Assembly: GCF_034424215.1 (NCBI RefSeq)
Contig: NZ_CP139960.1
Span: 1,116,001 to 1,180,000 of the forward strand
Direction: 5' to 3'
Length of the DNA stretch: 64,000 nucleotides
Origin: Niabella yanshanensis
GTDB lineage: Bacteria; Bacteroidota; Bacteroidia; Chitinophagales; Chitinophagaceae
In this document: positions 1 through 9,070 of the stretch, piece after piece
How positions within the stretch are numbered: the stretch's first letter is position 1
How the letters are laid out: each line of letters starts with the position of its first letter
Notes under the pieces: generated by a model
The model's input: only the letters and a program-made list of their open reading frames with translations
What the model was told of the DNA's origin: nothing
Databases searched by the model: none
Program-made: the position numbers and the translations under genes

Positions 1-1080
1 TCTTGAAACGGGTATATTTTCTGGCATCTGGTTTATGTAAGACTGCCAGAAGGGGACCTGGGCCCCAATAGCATTTAGTACAAGGGAACGCAGGTTAATA
101 GTTGTTTCGTCACCATATACGTTGATACCATCATAGTTAGGATCGGTTTCGCGGGTTCCGTCTTTTATGACACCATTGGTACCCACTCTTCCATAATTAC
201 GGTAGTCGCGGGCTAACCAGTCTCTTGCATGTATATATTCTGATGTGATCTTATAGGCAAACTTATCGGATACCTTCTGTGCCCATCGCGCAGCAAAATT
301 ATAGTAAGGTGAAGTACCCCTGTAATCATTACCCACGTTCATTACCCCGCTTTTAGCCTGAAAAGAAAGGCCTGTATAGTTAAATGGATTTTTACTATTG
401 ATCAGCAAGGTGCCGTTCATACCGCCCGAGCCGTACAGCGCAGAAGACGCACCCGGCAGTAATTCCATACTTTCAACATCTAATTCAGACAAACCCACCA
501 CGCTTCCTACAGCAAAATTCAACGCTGGAGCCTGGTTGTCGATACCATCCACCTGTTGATTGAACCGGGTATTACCACTACCTGCAAACCCACGTGTGGT
601 AGGTGAAGTAAAGGTTAGTGATGCGTTCACTATATCCACGCCTTTCAGTTTACCTATTATATCATAGTAGCTGGCCGCCGGTGTATTTTTAATAGCTGCA
701 GCACTTACCCGTTCTACTGTAACAGGCGATTCCAGCAAACGCTCGCTAAACCGGGATGCCGACACTACAATCTCCTGTCCCAACATTGGTTTCAGAGATA
801 CTATCAGGAACGAACTACCCGTTACCGATATATCTTGTGTTTCAAAATTTACCGAACTGATCGTTAAGGTAACCGGTAAAGAAGAAACAGTAATCTGGAA
901 TTCTCCCTGTTCATTGGCAACCGCCCCCTGTGTGCTGCCTTTTAGTATAATGGAGGCGGCAGAAATGCCCTCACCATTCTCAAGGTTTTTTACTACTCCC
1001 TTAATAGTTTGAGCAAAGGAAATGGTTGCAACAAGACATAGGAAGCCGGTTATGGCAGGCAATCGTAATGCAATTCTCAT
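1..1080 (-). CDS. TonB-dependent outer-membrane receptor, N-terminal 360 residues (runs off the window)
   Basis: The gene begins at ATG 1078-1080 on the minus strand and is still open at base 1, so only the N-terminal part is visible. It starts with a signal peptide ending around SFAQ (residues 20-24). A carboxypeptidase-regulatory-like beta domain follows (GVVKNLENGEGISAASI, about 28-110), then a TonB plug domain containing VVSASR, TRGFAGSG and LPGASSALYGSGGMNG. This is the layout of Bacteroidota TonB receptors, which import a ligand across the outer membrane. The plug lacks the classic SusC signature, and no SusD is visible next to it, so it is more like a CirA/FepA-type receptor. The substrate cannot be told from this part. 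Confidence 0.88.
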   Translation of the reverse strand, partial: MRIALRLPAITGFLCLVATISFAQTIKGVVKNLENGEGISAASIILKGSTQGAVANEQGEFQITVSSLPVTLTISSVNFETQDISVTGSSFLIVSLKPMLGQEIVVSASRFSERLLESPVTVERVSAAAIKNTPAASYYDIIGKLKGVDIVNASLTFTSPTTRGFAGSGNTRFNQQVDGIDNQAPALNFAVGSVVGLSELDVESMELLPGASSALYGSGGMNGTLLINSKNPFNYTGLSFQAKSGVMNVGNDYRGTSPYYNFAARWAQKVSDKFAYKITSEYIHARDWLARDYRNYGRVGTNGVIKDGTRETDPNYDGINVYGDETTINLRSLVLNAIGAQVPFWQSYINQMPENIPVSR

Positions 1081-1286
1081 AAAATACTGATTTGTTTGGA
1101 CAATTGTTCTGTTAAAGTAACACTTGTTAGTTTAATTTCAAAAAAATTATATGGACGGATACCGGGATGGGGATTCTGGTTTCGTGACGCGGGTGGTGGA
1201 TGCTTGGATACTACGGGATGCCGGATACTGGTTAAATGGTTAACTTGTTAACTAATGGCTGTATGCCCGATAGTGTGGACATGATG

Positions 1287-1320
1287 TTTGATATTTGTTA
1301 TAGGGTTTCTGTTATTTTTG
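1287..1320 (+). promoter_or_regulatory. Bacteroidota promoter of purC
   Basis: TTTG at 1287-1290 and TATTTTTG at 1313-1320 are spaced 22 bp apart and match the -33/-7 consensus of the phylum. The -7 box ends only 4 bases before the purC ATG at 1325, so the transcript should be leaderless or nearly so. Confidence 0.6.
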
Positions 1321-1324
1321 CGCA

Positions 1325-2248
1325 ATGTCTGAATTAAACTTTCCCCAACAAACTAATTTCTACCGCGGTAAGGTTAGAGATGTATATACCATAGATAACC
1401 GCTTGCTGGTGATGATCGCCTCTGATCGTATTTCGGCATTTGATGTCATATTACCCGAACCTATTCCCTTTAAAGGACAGGTATTAAACCAGATCGCTGC
1501 ATACATGCTGAATGCAACCAAAGACATTTGCAAGAACTGGCTGCTGGAAACGCCTACGGTGAATAGCTCTGTGGGACAAAAATGCGATCCATTTAAGATT
1601 GAGATGGTAGTGCGCGGCCATTTAACAGGACACGCCTGGAGAACTTACAACAGTGGTAAAAGGATCTTGTGTGGCGTTGCCCTGCCGGAGGGACTGAAAG
1701 AAAATGACGCCTTTCCAACCCCTATCATCACACCAAGTACCAAGGCCAGTGAAGGACATGATGAAGACATCAGTAAGGAAGAAATTATCGCGCAGGGACT
1801 GGCAACTGCCGGTGAATGGCAGCAACTGGAAGAGCTGGCATTGTCTTTATTTAAACGCGGCCAGGAGCTGGCATTAAAACAGGGATTGATACTGGTGGAC
1901 ACCAAATATGAGTTTGGCAAACTGCAGGATGAAATTGTATTGATGGATGAGATACATACACCTGACAGCTCCCGCTATTTTTATGCAAATGGCTTTGAAG
2001 AACGCCAGCAGGCAGGAGAAAAACAAAAACAGTTAAGCAAGGAATTTGTAAGAGAGTGGCTGATTGAAAATAATTTTATGGGTAAGGAAGGACAACAGGT
2101 TCCGGAGATGAAAGAAGACTGGATCAATACCATTTCCAAACGCTATATAGAGCTATACGAAAAAGTAATTGGCGAAGCATTTCAACCTCAGAAAGTAAGC
2201 CAGGAAGAGCAGCTAGAAAAAATATCAAATGCATTGAGTAAATACTAA
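1325..2248 (+). CDS. purC: Phosphoribosylaminoimidazole-succinocarboxamide synthase (SAICAR synthetase)
   Basis: This enzyme joins CAIR and L-aspartate using ATP in step 8 of de novo purine synthesis, in the cytoplasm. The 307-residue protein carries the family hallmarks in order: GKVRDVY near residue 16, SDRISAFDV near 34, VVRGHLTGHAWR near 97, the substrate loop TPSTKASEGHDE, LILVDTKYEFG and the signature MDEIHTPDSSRYF. It is longer than the roughly 237-residue E. coli enzyme and matches the longer type of yeast and Bacteroidota. The ATG lies just behind a good -7 box. The gene stands alone and is closed by a strong bidirectional hairpin. The assignment is secure. Confidence 0.97.
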   Translation: MSELNFPQQTNFYRGKVRDVYTIDNRLLVMIASDRISAFDVILPEPIPFKGQVLNQIAAYMLNATKDICKNWLLETPTVNSSVGQKCDPFKIEMVVRGHLTGHAWRTYNSGKRILCGVALPEGLKENDAFPTPIITPSTKASEGHDEDISKEEIIAQGLATAGEWQQLEELALSLFKRGQELALKQGLILVDTKYEFGKLQDEIVLMDEIHTPDSSRYFYANGFEERQQAGEKQKQLSKEFVREWLIENNFMGKEGQQVPEMKEDWINTISKRYIELYEKVIGEAFQPQKVSQEEQLEKISNALSKY

Positions 2249-2254
2249 CGAACA

Positions 2255-2284
2255 AGGGCCGCAAAATTTGCGGCCCTGTTTTAT
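2255..2284. terminator. Intrinsic terminator between convergent genes
   Basis: A perfect 11-bp stem (2255-2265 with 2267-2277, built on GGGCCGC/GCGGCCC) is followed by TGTTTT. It sits between purC and the convergent lipoprotein gene, and the stem can serve both strands. Confidence 0.8.
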
Positions 2285-2302
2285 AGAGAACGGATAAACT
2301 AC

Positions 2303-2749
2303 TTATTTGATCACGGGCGAACGTCTTTGCATCTGGATAGCATTTTTCTTAAAGGAAGCAACATAACCCTCGCTATCTTCTTTACGTATTACAGAGTTAA
2401 TAGCATCATTCCGATATCTGAAAAACTCATCAACTTCCAGCCTGATGTTTCTGCCAAATGTCTTATTGTATACAGAACGGCTTCCTCCGGCTTCAAAATC
2501 GCCGATAAGAACGTCATTAACTTCCGGCCATAACCCCGCATCGCTATCCACACTATACACTACTGCATATTGCCCATCGTAATCCATCTTAACCACCGAG
2601 TAAGGAGAGTTCACCTCCGAAATATAGGTTACTATTCCTGACTCATCATTGTTACGGGGATTATCATCATAATAATCTCTTTTTGTACAACTTGCCAATA
2701 ACACGATTCCGGCAAAAAGCACCAGCGATATAGAAATAAATCTTTTCAT
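2303..2749 (-). CDS. Hypothetical lipoprotein, 148 aa
   Basis: The protein starts with a lipoprotein signal: a basic start, a hydrophobic stretch and a lipobox ending LLASC at Cys21. It should therefore be exported and lipid-anchored. The mature part is short, acidic and mostly beta-type, with a central stretch around YDGQYAVVYSVDSDAGLWPEVNDVLIGDF and an FRYRNDAINSV segment. I do not recognise the family. It is a single gene converging on purC, with a roughly 150-bp AT-rich region upstream. Exported lipoprotein is a firm call; function is unknown. Confidence 0.75.
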   Translation of the reverse strand: MKRFISISLVLFAGIVLLASCTKRDYYDDNPRNNDESGIVTYISEVNSPYSVVKMDYDGQYAVVYSVDSDAGLWPEVNDVLIGDFEAGGSRSVYNKTFGRNIRLEVDEFFRYRNDAINSVIRKEDSEGYVASFKKNAIQMQRRSPVIK

Positions 2750-2898
2750 TTTTATAAGTTTAGTAGTTTTAATTAATATTGTTTGCTTCTTTGTTATATA
2801 GAGTATTAAAAAAGTCCCGGGGTTTGTCGTGCATTGTTAAAAAACTTATAATAAATATTCATGCCAACAGCCCCAATTTGTAAACTTGATTCGGTTAT

Positions 2899-3999
2899 AT
2901 GAAAAAAGTAATTCTATCCATCATTTGTACCAGCTTTATGCTTTCAGCCCATAATTTATTAGCGCAGCGCCTGATTATCGGAACCTATACAAATAATAAT
3001 GCAAGCAAAGGCATCTATGTATTTGATTTTAATGCAGCTACAGGAGAAGGCGAAGAAATAAATGCTGCTCAAGCGGGCAACCCTTCCTACCAGGCCGTAG
3101 ATAAAAAGGGCAATTTCATATACAGTGTTAATGAAAGCAATGAAGGCAAGATATCTGCTTATAAATATGATAGGTCTGCCGGGTCTCTATCGCTGGTCAA
3201 TCAGCAGTCCAATAATGGCAGCGCTCCCTGTTATGTAAGCATTGACAAAACAGGCAAATGGTTGTTTGCAGGTAACTACAGCAGCGGTAATTTAACGGTG
3301 CATCCTATAAAACCAGACGGAAGCATTGGTCCCATTCAGCAGGTGGTACAACACAATGGAAGCGGCCCAAACAAAGGCCGCCAGCAATCACCACATGTGC
3401 ATTGCACCTACCTGTCGCCTGACAACCGTTTTTTATATGTACCCGACCTGGGTATTGATAAAGTAATGATCTATCCTTTTAATGCGCAAACGGGTAGGTT
3501 AGATACAGCGCAAAGCAGTGCGATTGCCATTGCGGCAGGGGGTGGTCCCCGGCATATTGTATTTACTACAAACGGGAAATTCGGCTATATCATTGAAGAG
3601 TTGTCGGGCGCTATTACCGTTGTTACACGCAAGGGCAACCAGCACTCTATTCTTCAACAAATTAACAACCTGCCTGCCCAATTTAATGGCGCCAGTGCTG
3701 ATATTCATTTATCACCCGATGAGCGCTTTCTATATACATCGCACCGCGGAAACAGCACGATACAAATACATAAAATAGATACCAAAACAGGGCGTCTCAG
3801 TTTTATAGCCGAGCAATCTACCAACGGCAATTTCCCGCGTAATTTCACCATTCACCCTTCAGGCAAATGGCTGTTGGCCGCCAATCAAAAATCAAACGAT
3901 ATCACGATCTTTAAAAGAAATGTTCAAACGGGTTTGCTTACTGATACTCAACAGAGTATTTTAGTACCGGCGCCGGTTTGCCTGCAGTGGATTAATTAA
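2899..3999 (+). CDS. Lactonase-family beta-propeller protein (6-phosphogluconolactonase-like), exported
   Basis: The 366-residue protein has an N-terminal signal peptide (MKKVILSIICTSFMLS, cleavage near LLAQ, residues 20-23). A seven-bladed propeller of the lactonase family follows (the family that includes E. coli Pgl). Typical blade motifs are GTYTNNNASKGIYVFDF, PSYQAVDKKGNFIYSVNE, SGPNKGRQQSPHVHCTYLSPDNRFLYVPDLG, GPRHIVFTTNGKFGYIIEEL, NFPRNFTIHPSGKWLLAANQ. Cytoplasmic Pgl hydrolyses 6-phosphogluconolactone, but this copy carries an export signal. A periplasmic sugar-lactone substrate is therefore more likely, as for many Bacteroidota paralogues. It is not in an operon. The family is sure; the reaction is not. 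Confidence 0.88.
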   Translation: MKKVILSIICTSFMLSAHNLLAQRLIIGTYTNNNASKGIYVFDFNAATGEGEEINAAQAGNPSYQAVDKKGNFIYSVNESNEGKISAYKYDRSAGSLSLVNQQSNNGSAPCYVSIDKTGKWLFAGNYSSGNLTVHPIKPDGSIGPIQQVVQHNGSGPNKGRQQSPHVHCTYLSPDNRFLYVPDLGIDKVMIYPFNAQTGRLDTAQSSAIAIAAGGGPRHIVFTTNGKFGYIIEELSGAITVVTRKGNQHSILQQINNLPAQFNGASADIHLSPDERFLYTSHRGNSTIQIHKIDTKTGRLSFIAEQSTNGNFPRNFTIHPSGKWLLAANQKSNDITIFKRNVQTGLLTDTQQSILVPAPVCLQWIN

Positions 4000-4000
4000 G

Positions 4001-4155
4001 GTGCATTCCAATTTGTCGCATTCATTTTTTACCGAAGAGTGCATGAGTTTATTGAGTTTACGCGGAGAAATCTCTGCGTAAGCTCTTGCGTCTCCCTTCT
4101 CCGTAGTTAAATTTATTTATACTTTTTTGCTTAGTTGCAACAAATTGGAATGCGC
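4001..4155. repeat. 155-bp element bounded by 16-bp inverted repeats
   Basis: GTGCATTCCAATTTGT at 4001-4016 matches the reverse complement of 4140-4155 at 15 of 16 positions. The interior carries GCGGAGAAATCTCTGCG-like text related to the CAGAGA-rich repeats further on. It begins 2 bases after the lactonase stop. It has no coding capacity and no clear target-site duplication, so it may be a MITE-like insertion or a long hairpin. Confidence 0.6.
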
Positions 4156-4195
4156 CCATCGATTAAATCGCAGAGATCTACATTTATGGAGTTCG

Positions 4196-4203
4196 TAACT
4201 TTG
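4196..4203 (+). promoter_or_regulatory. -7 box TAACTTTG before queG
   Basis: The box ends 4 bases before the TTG start codon at 4208, again implying almost no 5' leader. This supports the TTG as the real start. Confidence 0.5.
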
Positions 4204-4207
4204 TAGC

Positions 4208-5140
4208 TTGTCACAACAATCGGCTCATACATCGTTCGTTAAACAAACCGCTGCGCAACTGGGGTTTGATTATTGTGGTATTGCTAAAGCAATGCCTTTG
4301 GATGAGGATGCCCGCAAGCTGGAAGCCTGGCTGAGTAAGGGTATGCATGGTCAGATGAAATACATGGAGAATCATTTTGAGCTGCGGGTAGATCCGACCA
4401 AACTGGTGCCGGGCGCCCGCTCTGTCATTACCCTTTTATTCAACTATTTTCCCGACCAGCAACAAAACGGCAATGCGCCTAAAATAGCGAAATATGCTTA
4501 CGGCAATGATTACCACGAAGTGATCAGGGCTAAACTTAATGAGTTCCTTTTTATCATTCGTGAGAAGACCGGCGACATACAGGGCCGTGGATTCGTTGAT
4601 TCGGCCCCCGTACTGGAGCGTAGCTGGGCCAGGAGGAGCGGCATTGGATGGATAGGAAAAAACGGCAACCTGATCACCAAACAAAATGGCTCTTTCTTTT
4701 TTATAGCTACGCTGATCACCGACCTGGAGCTGGATTACGATGATCCCTTTGCCAAAGACTTTTGCGGCTCCTGCACCCGCTGTATTGAAGCCTGTCCTAC
4801 AGATGCGATCCTTCCCAATAAAGTAGTGGATGGCAGCCGCTGTATTTCTTATTTTACCATTGAACTAAAAGAAATGCTGCTACCGCAGGAAATGAGCAAG
4901 CAATTTGACAACTGGATGTTCGGTTGCGATACCTGCCAGGACGTTTGTCCCTGGAACCGGTTTAGCAAGCCACATTCAGAGTCTGCCTTTACACCCATAC
5001 CTGAGATACTAAATTTATCAAATAGCGAGTGGCAGGCAATGACTGAAGAAAGCTTTCGTAAAATATTTAAACATTCTCCTTTAAAAAGAAGCAAGTTTAA
5101 AGGTATCCAGAGAAACCTGAATTTTATAAAGCAGGAATAA
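4208..5140 (+). CDS. queG: Epoxyqueuosine reductase
   Basis: QueG reduces epoxyqueuosine to queuosine in the wobble position of tRNAs with GUN anticodons, using cobalamin and two 4Fe-4S clusters. The 310-residue protein has the DUF1730 N-terminal part (GFDYCGIAKA, PGARSVITLLFNY, KYAYGNDYH) and the cobalamin-site segment VDSAPVLERSWARRSGIGWIGKN. The ferredoxin motifs follow: CGSCTRCIEACP around residues 185-196 and CDTCQDVCPWN around 239-249. All eight cluster cysteines are present. The start is TTG, chosen because the N-terminus aligns with the family and because a -7 box lies directly upstream. It is monocistronic. Confidence 0.95.
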   Translation: MSQQSAHTSFVKQTAAQLGFDYCGIAKAMPLDEDARKLEAWLSKGMHGQMKYMENHFELRVDPTKLVPGARSVITLLFNYFPDQQQNGNAPKIAKYAYGNDYHEVIRAKLNEFLFIIREKTGDIQGRGFVDSAPVLERSWARRSGIGWIGKNGNLITKQNGSFFFIATLITDLELDYDDPFAKDFCGSCTRCIEACPTDAILPNKVVDGSRCISYFTIELKEMLLPQEMSKQFDNWMFGCDTCQDVCPWNRFSKPHSESAFTPIPEILNLSNSEWQAMTEESFRKIFKHSPLKRSKFKGIQRNLNFIKQE

Positions 5141-5389
5141 CAAAGCGTGGCTGAGGTCACACAGAGCGCGCAAAAAACTGAACTTTCGCATAATTGCCGG
5201 ATGCTAATCTTTACAGGGCTTTTATTTCACACAGAGCCCGTAGAGAAAAAGAGGTACAGAGAGATGAACTAAATACTGTATTTTATCTCTAATCGCTGGT
5301 CTCTGTTCTTTACATAGTTTTTATTTCACGCAGAGAGCGCAGAGAAATATTGAACTGTAAATCTTAAACGTTCTCCTGCACACCCCTAA
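5141..5389. repeat. Intergenic CAGAG-rich repeats
   Basis: The 249-bp gap holds two copies of a block of the form TTTATTTCACRCAGAGnnC (about 5220-5247 and 5320-5347), with shorter CACAGAG/CTCTGTT text around 5155 and 5300. Related text appears at 44702-44757. I see no gene or terminator. Confidence 0.6.
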
Positions 5390-5878
5390 TCATTTCTTCA
5401 GATCACGCAACCCGCGGGTAATCAGGTCTCCATAACTTTTATCCAGCATTAAACTTGAAAATTTTTCCCAGGGATACCATTTCAGTTGAAAATCCATATA
5501 TCCCTGCAGGGCCAGCGAGTCGTTGCGTTCATCCTTATTGATCTGCCAGCCACTGATGATGGGACTCGAACCTTTTTGCATGGAGACTACCACGCTACTA
5601 TCGGTAGATTCATTAACGACCAGGCTGATGCCATTTGCGGTAGCCTTCACCACTCTCCCGTTCTTTACCAACTCATCGCTTAAAACCACATTTTCGAAAC
5701 CAGGATACCATTTTTTCCATTGAGCGAGATCACGCACCTGGTTTAACACGCTATCGCGGTCATTGGCGAGACTGGTCATTCTAAAAACCCGTATACGGGA
5801 TGGAATAAAAAACGCCACTATACAAGCCATTGCAAAAAAAACAACAGCGCTGATTATTATCAATTTAATATATCGCAT
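5390..5878 (-). CDS. SRPBCC-family membrane-anchored protein
   Basis: The 162-residue protein has one N-terminal membrane segment (residues 4-25, LIIISAVVFFAMACIVAFFI). A START/polyketide-cyclase-like domain follows: VFRMTSLANDRDSVLNQVRDLAQWKKWYPGFENV, a central beta region, and the typical C-terminal helix MLDKSYGDLITRGLRDLK. SRPBCC domains bind hydrophobic ligands in a deep pocket, but the ligand cannot be inferred here. It is downstream of the ABC permease on the same strand with a 125-bp gap of low-complexity GGATAC/CCAGTATC text, so it is probably a separate unit. Family call is good; role unknown. Confidence 0.8.
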   Translation of the reverse strand: MRYIKLIIISAVVFFAMACIVAFFIPSRIRVFRMTSLANDRDSVLNQVRDLAQWKKWYPGFENVVLSDELVKNGRVVKATANGISLVVNESTDSSVVVSMQKGSSPIISGWQINKDERNDSLALQGYMDFQLKWYPWEKFSSLMLDKSYGDLITRGLRDLKK

Positions 5879-6003
5879 AATTCTAAAAACAATTCAATAC
5901 ATCCAGTATCCATATACGGAATACGATCTACGCCCTTGCATCCAGCATCAGGCATCCCACATTCAGCATCCAATAGCCAGTATCGAGTAACCCGCACCGG
6001 TCC

Positions 6004-7101
6004 CTATTCCCATTTCATCACTTTCATCACGATCAGGTAGACAATGACGATCCAGATACCGAGTATCCCTATTTCTTTCCAGCAGTCGAATAAGTGTAAT
6101 CCCTCAAAAGATATTTTACGCATGGCATTGTTGAACTGCGTCAGTGGCAAAGCCTGGCAAAGGTTTTGGAGCCATGGAGGAAAAACATTGATAGAAAAGA
6201 AAGTCCCGGATAATAATATTTGCGGGAACCCAAAAAGGTTGATTAGTAACGGTATGCTCGTATCGGTTTTTGCCAGGCTGGCAAAGATCAAACCCACACC
6301 CATAAGCAAAAATAACATATACACAGTGAGCAGAATCATTTCAAAGAACGTGAGCGCTCCGTTGATCAATGTAAACTTCAAAAAGAAATGACCAAAAAGA
6401 ATTAACACAATAACGTTGATCAGCTGGAAAACAAGGCGACTGGCGCCAATACCAATCAGGATGTTGATCTTTCTGACGGGCGATGCATAAAACCTTTTCA
6501 ACACCAATTGTTCCCGCAGGTTAAAGAAAACAAAGGCGATCCCAAACATAGTGGCGAATAAAATAGAAAAACCTAACTGTCCGGGTAATACAAAATCAAT
6601 TTGCCTGTACTTTTTACCGGGAACGATTTGCGGGATAAACGCATATTCCCGCTGTAATTTATGTGCGTCATCCAACTCTATTTTCAAGGCCTGGTAATCG
6701 AGTGTACGCATCAAATTATATACTGCTCCACCACTGGCTTCGCTCGACAATAACTTAACCTTATAGTATTTGGAAGAGTCCATATTATAGGGCGCTATAT
6801 TCAGCACTGCAGCAATATTGCCTTTGATTAAATCTTCATGTTGCTTTGCGGTATCGGCATAGGGAACGATTTTAATCCTGGGATTCAGCCTGAGGCTGTC
6901 AAATAAAACGCTTGCAGTATCGCTATAGGGGCTTATTGCTACTTTATACGCTTCCGGCGGGCGCTCACTCAATGCACCAAAGATGAGGATAAAAATGATG
7001 GGGAAAAGGAAACTGAAAAACAAAGAAGAAGGCTGACTAAAAATGGCTTTAAAACTCGCTTTGGTAATCGCCCACAATGCTCTTGACTGACTATAAGACA
7101 T
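6004..7101 (-). CDS. ABC-2 type transporter permease
   Basis: The 365-residue integral membrane protein has one membrane segment near residues 22-42, a large extracytoplasmic domain (about 45-175), then five or six helices to the C-terminus. This is the layout of ABC2_membrane_3 permeases (YhhJ/YadH-like). The segments FSFLFPIIFILIFGALSERPP and FGFPQILLSGTFFSINVFPPWLQ are characteristic. It would export a substrate with an ATPase partner, but no ATP-binding cassette gene is adjacent in the window. It lies 46 bp after sppA on the same strand and may be co-transcribed with it. Substrate unknown. Confidence 0.88.
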   Translation of the reverse strand: MSYSQSRALWAITKASFKAIFSQPSSLFFSFLFPIIFILIFGALSERPPEAYKVAISPYSDTASVLFDSLRLNPRIKIVPYADTAKQHEDLIKGNIAAVLNIAPYNMDSSKYYKVKLLSSEASGGAVYNLMRTLDYQALKIELDDAHKLQREYAFIPQIVPGKKYRQIDFVLPGQLGFSILFATMFGIAFVFFNLREQLVLKRFYASPVRKINILIGIGASRLVFQLINVIVLILFGHFFLKFTLINGALTFFEMILLTVYMLFLLMGVGLIFASLAKTDTSIPLLINLFGFPQILLSGTFFSINVFPPWLQNLCQALPLTQFNNAMRKISFEGLHLFDCWKEIGILGIWIVIVYLIVMKVMKWE

Positions 7102-7147
7102 TTAATGATTCTAAATTTGACAAAATTTTTAAGAGCCCACGATGAGA

Positions 7148-8902
7148 CTAGTTGATAGTAAAATCAAAAGGTAATTTAGCCTGTGCGCCCTGAGTCATAG
7201 CTTTTACCTCTATCAATTGCCTGTATACATTATAGTATTCTAAACCTAATTCTTTTCTCATTCTCGTGCCGGCCATTTCCGTTTTATCCATACCCAGTAT
7301 CCTTTCTATCATTCCCCCCTGTTTCGGAAATTCTTTAATTTCATAGCTATCCAGCTTTGCCTTTTTTGCAGCCGCTGCAATAGCAGTTTTTAATCCTCCA
7401 TAAGCATCAATTAGCCCAACATCTTTTGCCTTCAAACCAGTCCAGACCCGCCCCTGGGCAATGGTTTCAACATAAGCGGTATCCTTTTTACGTCCCTGGG
7501 CGACACGGTGTTTAAAATCCGCATATATTTTTTCAATACTCGCCTGTACTAACTGCCTCTCCTGTTCAGTCATTGGATGATCTACGCTACCTGCATTTGC
7601 TAAAGGACCGGTTTTCACACCATCAAATGTAACACCCAGTTTATTTTTAAAGAAGGTACTCATATCCGGCACAATACCAAATACTCCGATAGAGCCGGTA
7701 ATAGTATTTTTAGAAGCGAAAATACTGTCGGCCGGGGCCGCTATATAATAACCACCCGAAGCAGCTACATCTCCAAAACTCACCATCAATGGTTTTGCCT
7801 GTTTCGCTAATGACATTTCCCTCCATATATTTTCACTGGCCAATGCGCTACCACCCCCGGAGTTAATTCTAACCACAATTGCTTTAATAGATTTATCTAA
7901 CCTTGCTTTACGCAACAGGTCAATATAATCGGCACTACCAATATTATCTTCGCCGCCCTTACCATCAATAATATTACCGGTAGCATATATAACTGCAATA
8001 TTGTCCCCTTTACCTCCCAGGTCGCTATTGGAAGACGCATACTTTTCAACACTTAAAAAGTTGATCTTCTTATCTGCATCAATTTTTAAACGTTTTTTGA
8101 TCTCATCCTTTATTTCATCGTCGTATTTTACACCGTCAATCAACTTATGAGCAGCAGCATCTTCAGGCGTTTTAATCGTTCCGGCATCAGCCAGCTGATG
8201 TAGTGTGGCAGTGTCCGTTTTACGGGCTTCCGCTGTTTTTACCAGGAAATCATTGTAAATATCATTGAGCCAAACCGTTGTCTGCAGCCTGTTTTCGTCT
8301 GTCATTTTTTCGGCCCTCAAAGGTTCGGTAGCGCTCTTGAATTTACCAGCATAAAATATCTGTGGTTTAATCTCCAGCTTTTCGAGCGTGCCTTTCAAAA
8401 ACATATAATTGACACTAAACCCCATCCATTCAAAAAAACCTTTTGGGGTTACATATATCTTATCAGCTACATTGGCGATGCTGTAAGCATTCTGAGACAT
8501 TACATCTGCATGCGCTATGATAAATTTTTTAGACGATTTAAAATCGATCAGTGCATTCCTGATCTCATCGCTGTTACCAAAGCCGTTGGCGTTACCATTT
8601 GCTTTTAAAAGAATACCTTCTATATTGTTATCCTCCTTTGCTTTTTCAATCAAACGGATCAGGTCGTAAAAAGAAGGGGTTTCCTCCAGCGACCGGGCTT
8701 GCAGCACTGATTGAAAATCTGTCATAGGTCTTTCATCGAATTTCTTGCTTAAATCGATCTCCAATACCGATTTTTCGGCCACTACAGGAGCTGACCTGGA
8801 CAAGGCGCTTCCGGCCAGGCCGGCAAAAAAGAAAAATATTACAAAACAAAATACTACCAGCGCTAAAAAAGAAGCCAGAAAGATCTTAAAAAAGGATTTC
8901 AT
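7148..8902 (-). CDS. sppA: Signal peptide peptidase SppA, 67K type
   Basis: SppA degrades cleaved signal peptides in the inner membrane. The 584-residue protein has an N-terminal membrane helix (residues 5-27) and two tandem S49 domains, as in the long E. coli type. The catalytic dyad is visible: Lys189 in KFKSATEP of the first half and Ser382 in VAASGGYY of the second. The loop VRINSGGGSALASE also matches. It is probably first in a unit with the ABC permease 46 bp downstream. Nothing is missing or shifted, and the assignment is secure. Confidence 0.95.
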   Translation of the reverse strand: MKSFFKIFLASFLALVVFCFVIFFFFAGLAGSALSRSAPVVAEKSVLEIDLSKKFDERPMTDFQSVLQARSLEETPSFYDLIRLIEKAKEDNNIEGILLKANGNANGFGNSDEIRNALIDFKSSKKFIIAHADVMSQNAYSIANVADKIYVTPKGFFEWMGFSVNYMFLKGTLEKLEIKPQIFYAGKFKSATEPLRAEKMTDENRLQTTVWLNDIYNDFLVKTAEARKTDTATLHQLADAGTIKTPEDAAAHKLIDGVKYDDEIKDEIKKRLKIDADKKINFLSVEKYASSNSDLGGKGDNIAVIYATGNIIDGKGGEDNIGSADYIDLLRKARLDKSIKAIVVRINSGGGSALASENIWREMSLAKQAKPLMVSFGDVAASGGYYIAAPADSIFASKNTITGSIGVFGIVPDMSTFFKNKLGVTFDGVKTGPLANAGSVDHPMTEQERQLVQASIEKIYADFKHRVAQGRKKDTAYVETIAQGRVWTGLKAKDVGLIDAYGGLKTAIAAAAKKAKLDSYEIKEFPKQGGMIERILGMDKTEMAGTRMRKELGLEYYNVYRQLIEVKAMTQGAQAKLPFDFTIN

Positions 8903-9070
8903 AAGAAAAAAAATTGATACATGCCGGGCTTTGATGACTGGCCCTTTAATACCGTCAAAATTAAAGATATTTCGGATGCAAACTTTCCGTCAGCCATTGG
9001 ATGCAGGGTTCCGTCTATATTTCTTTCCCTTTTAGTAAAGGCTTCTGTAAATTTACCGCCCTAAATAAAT

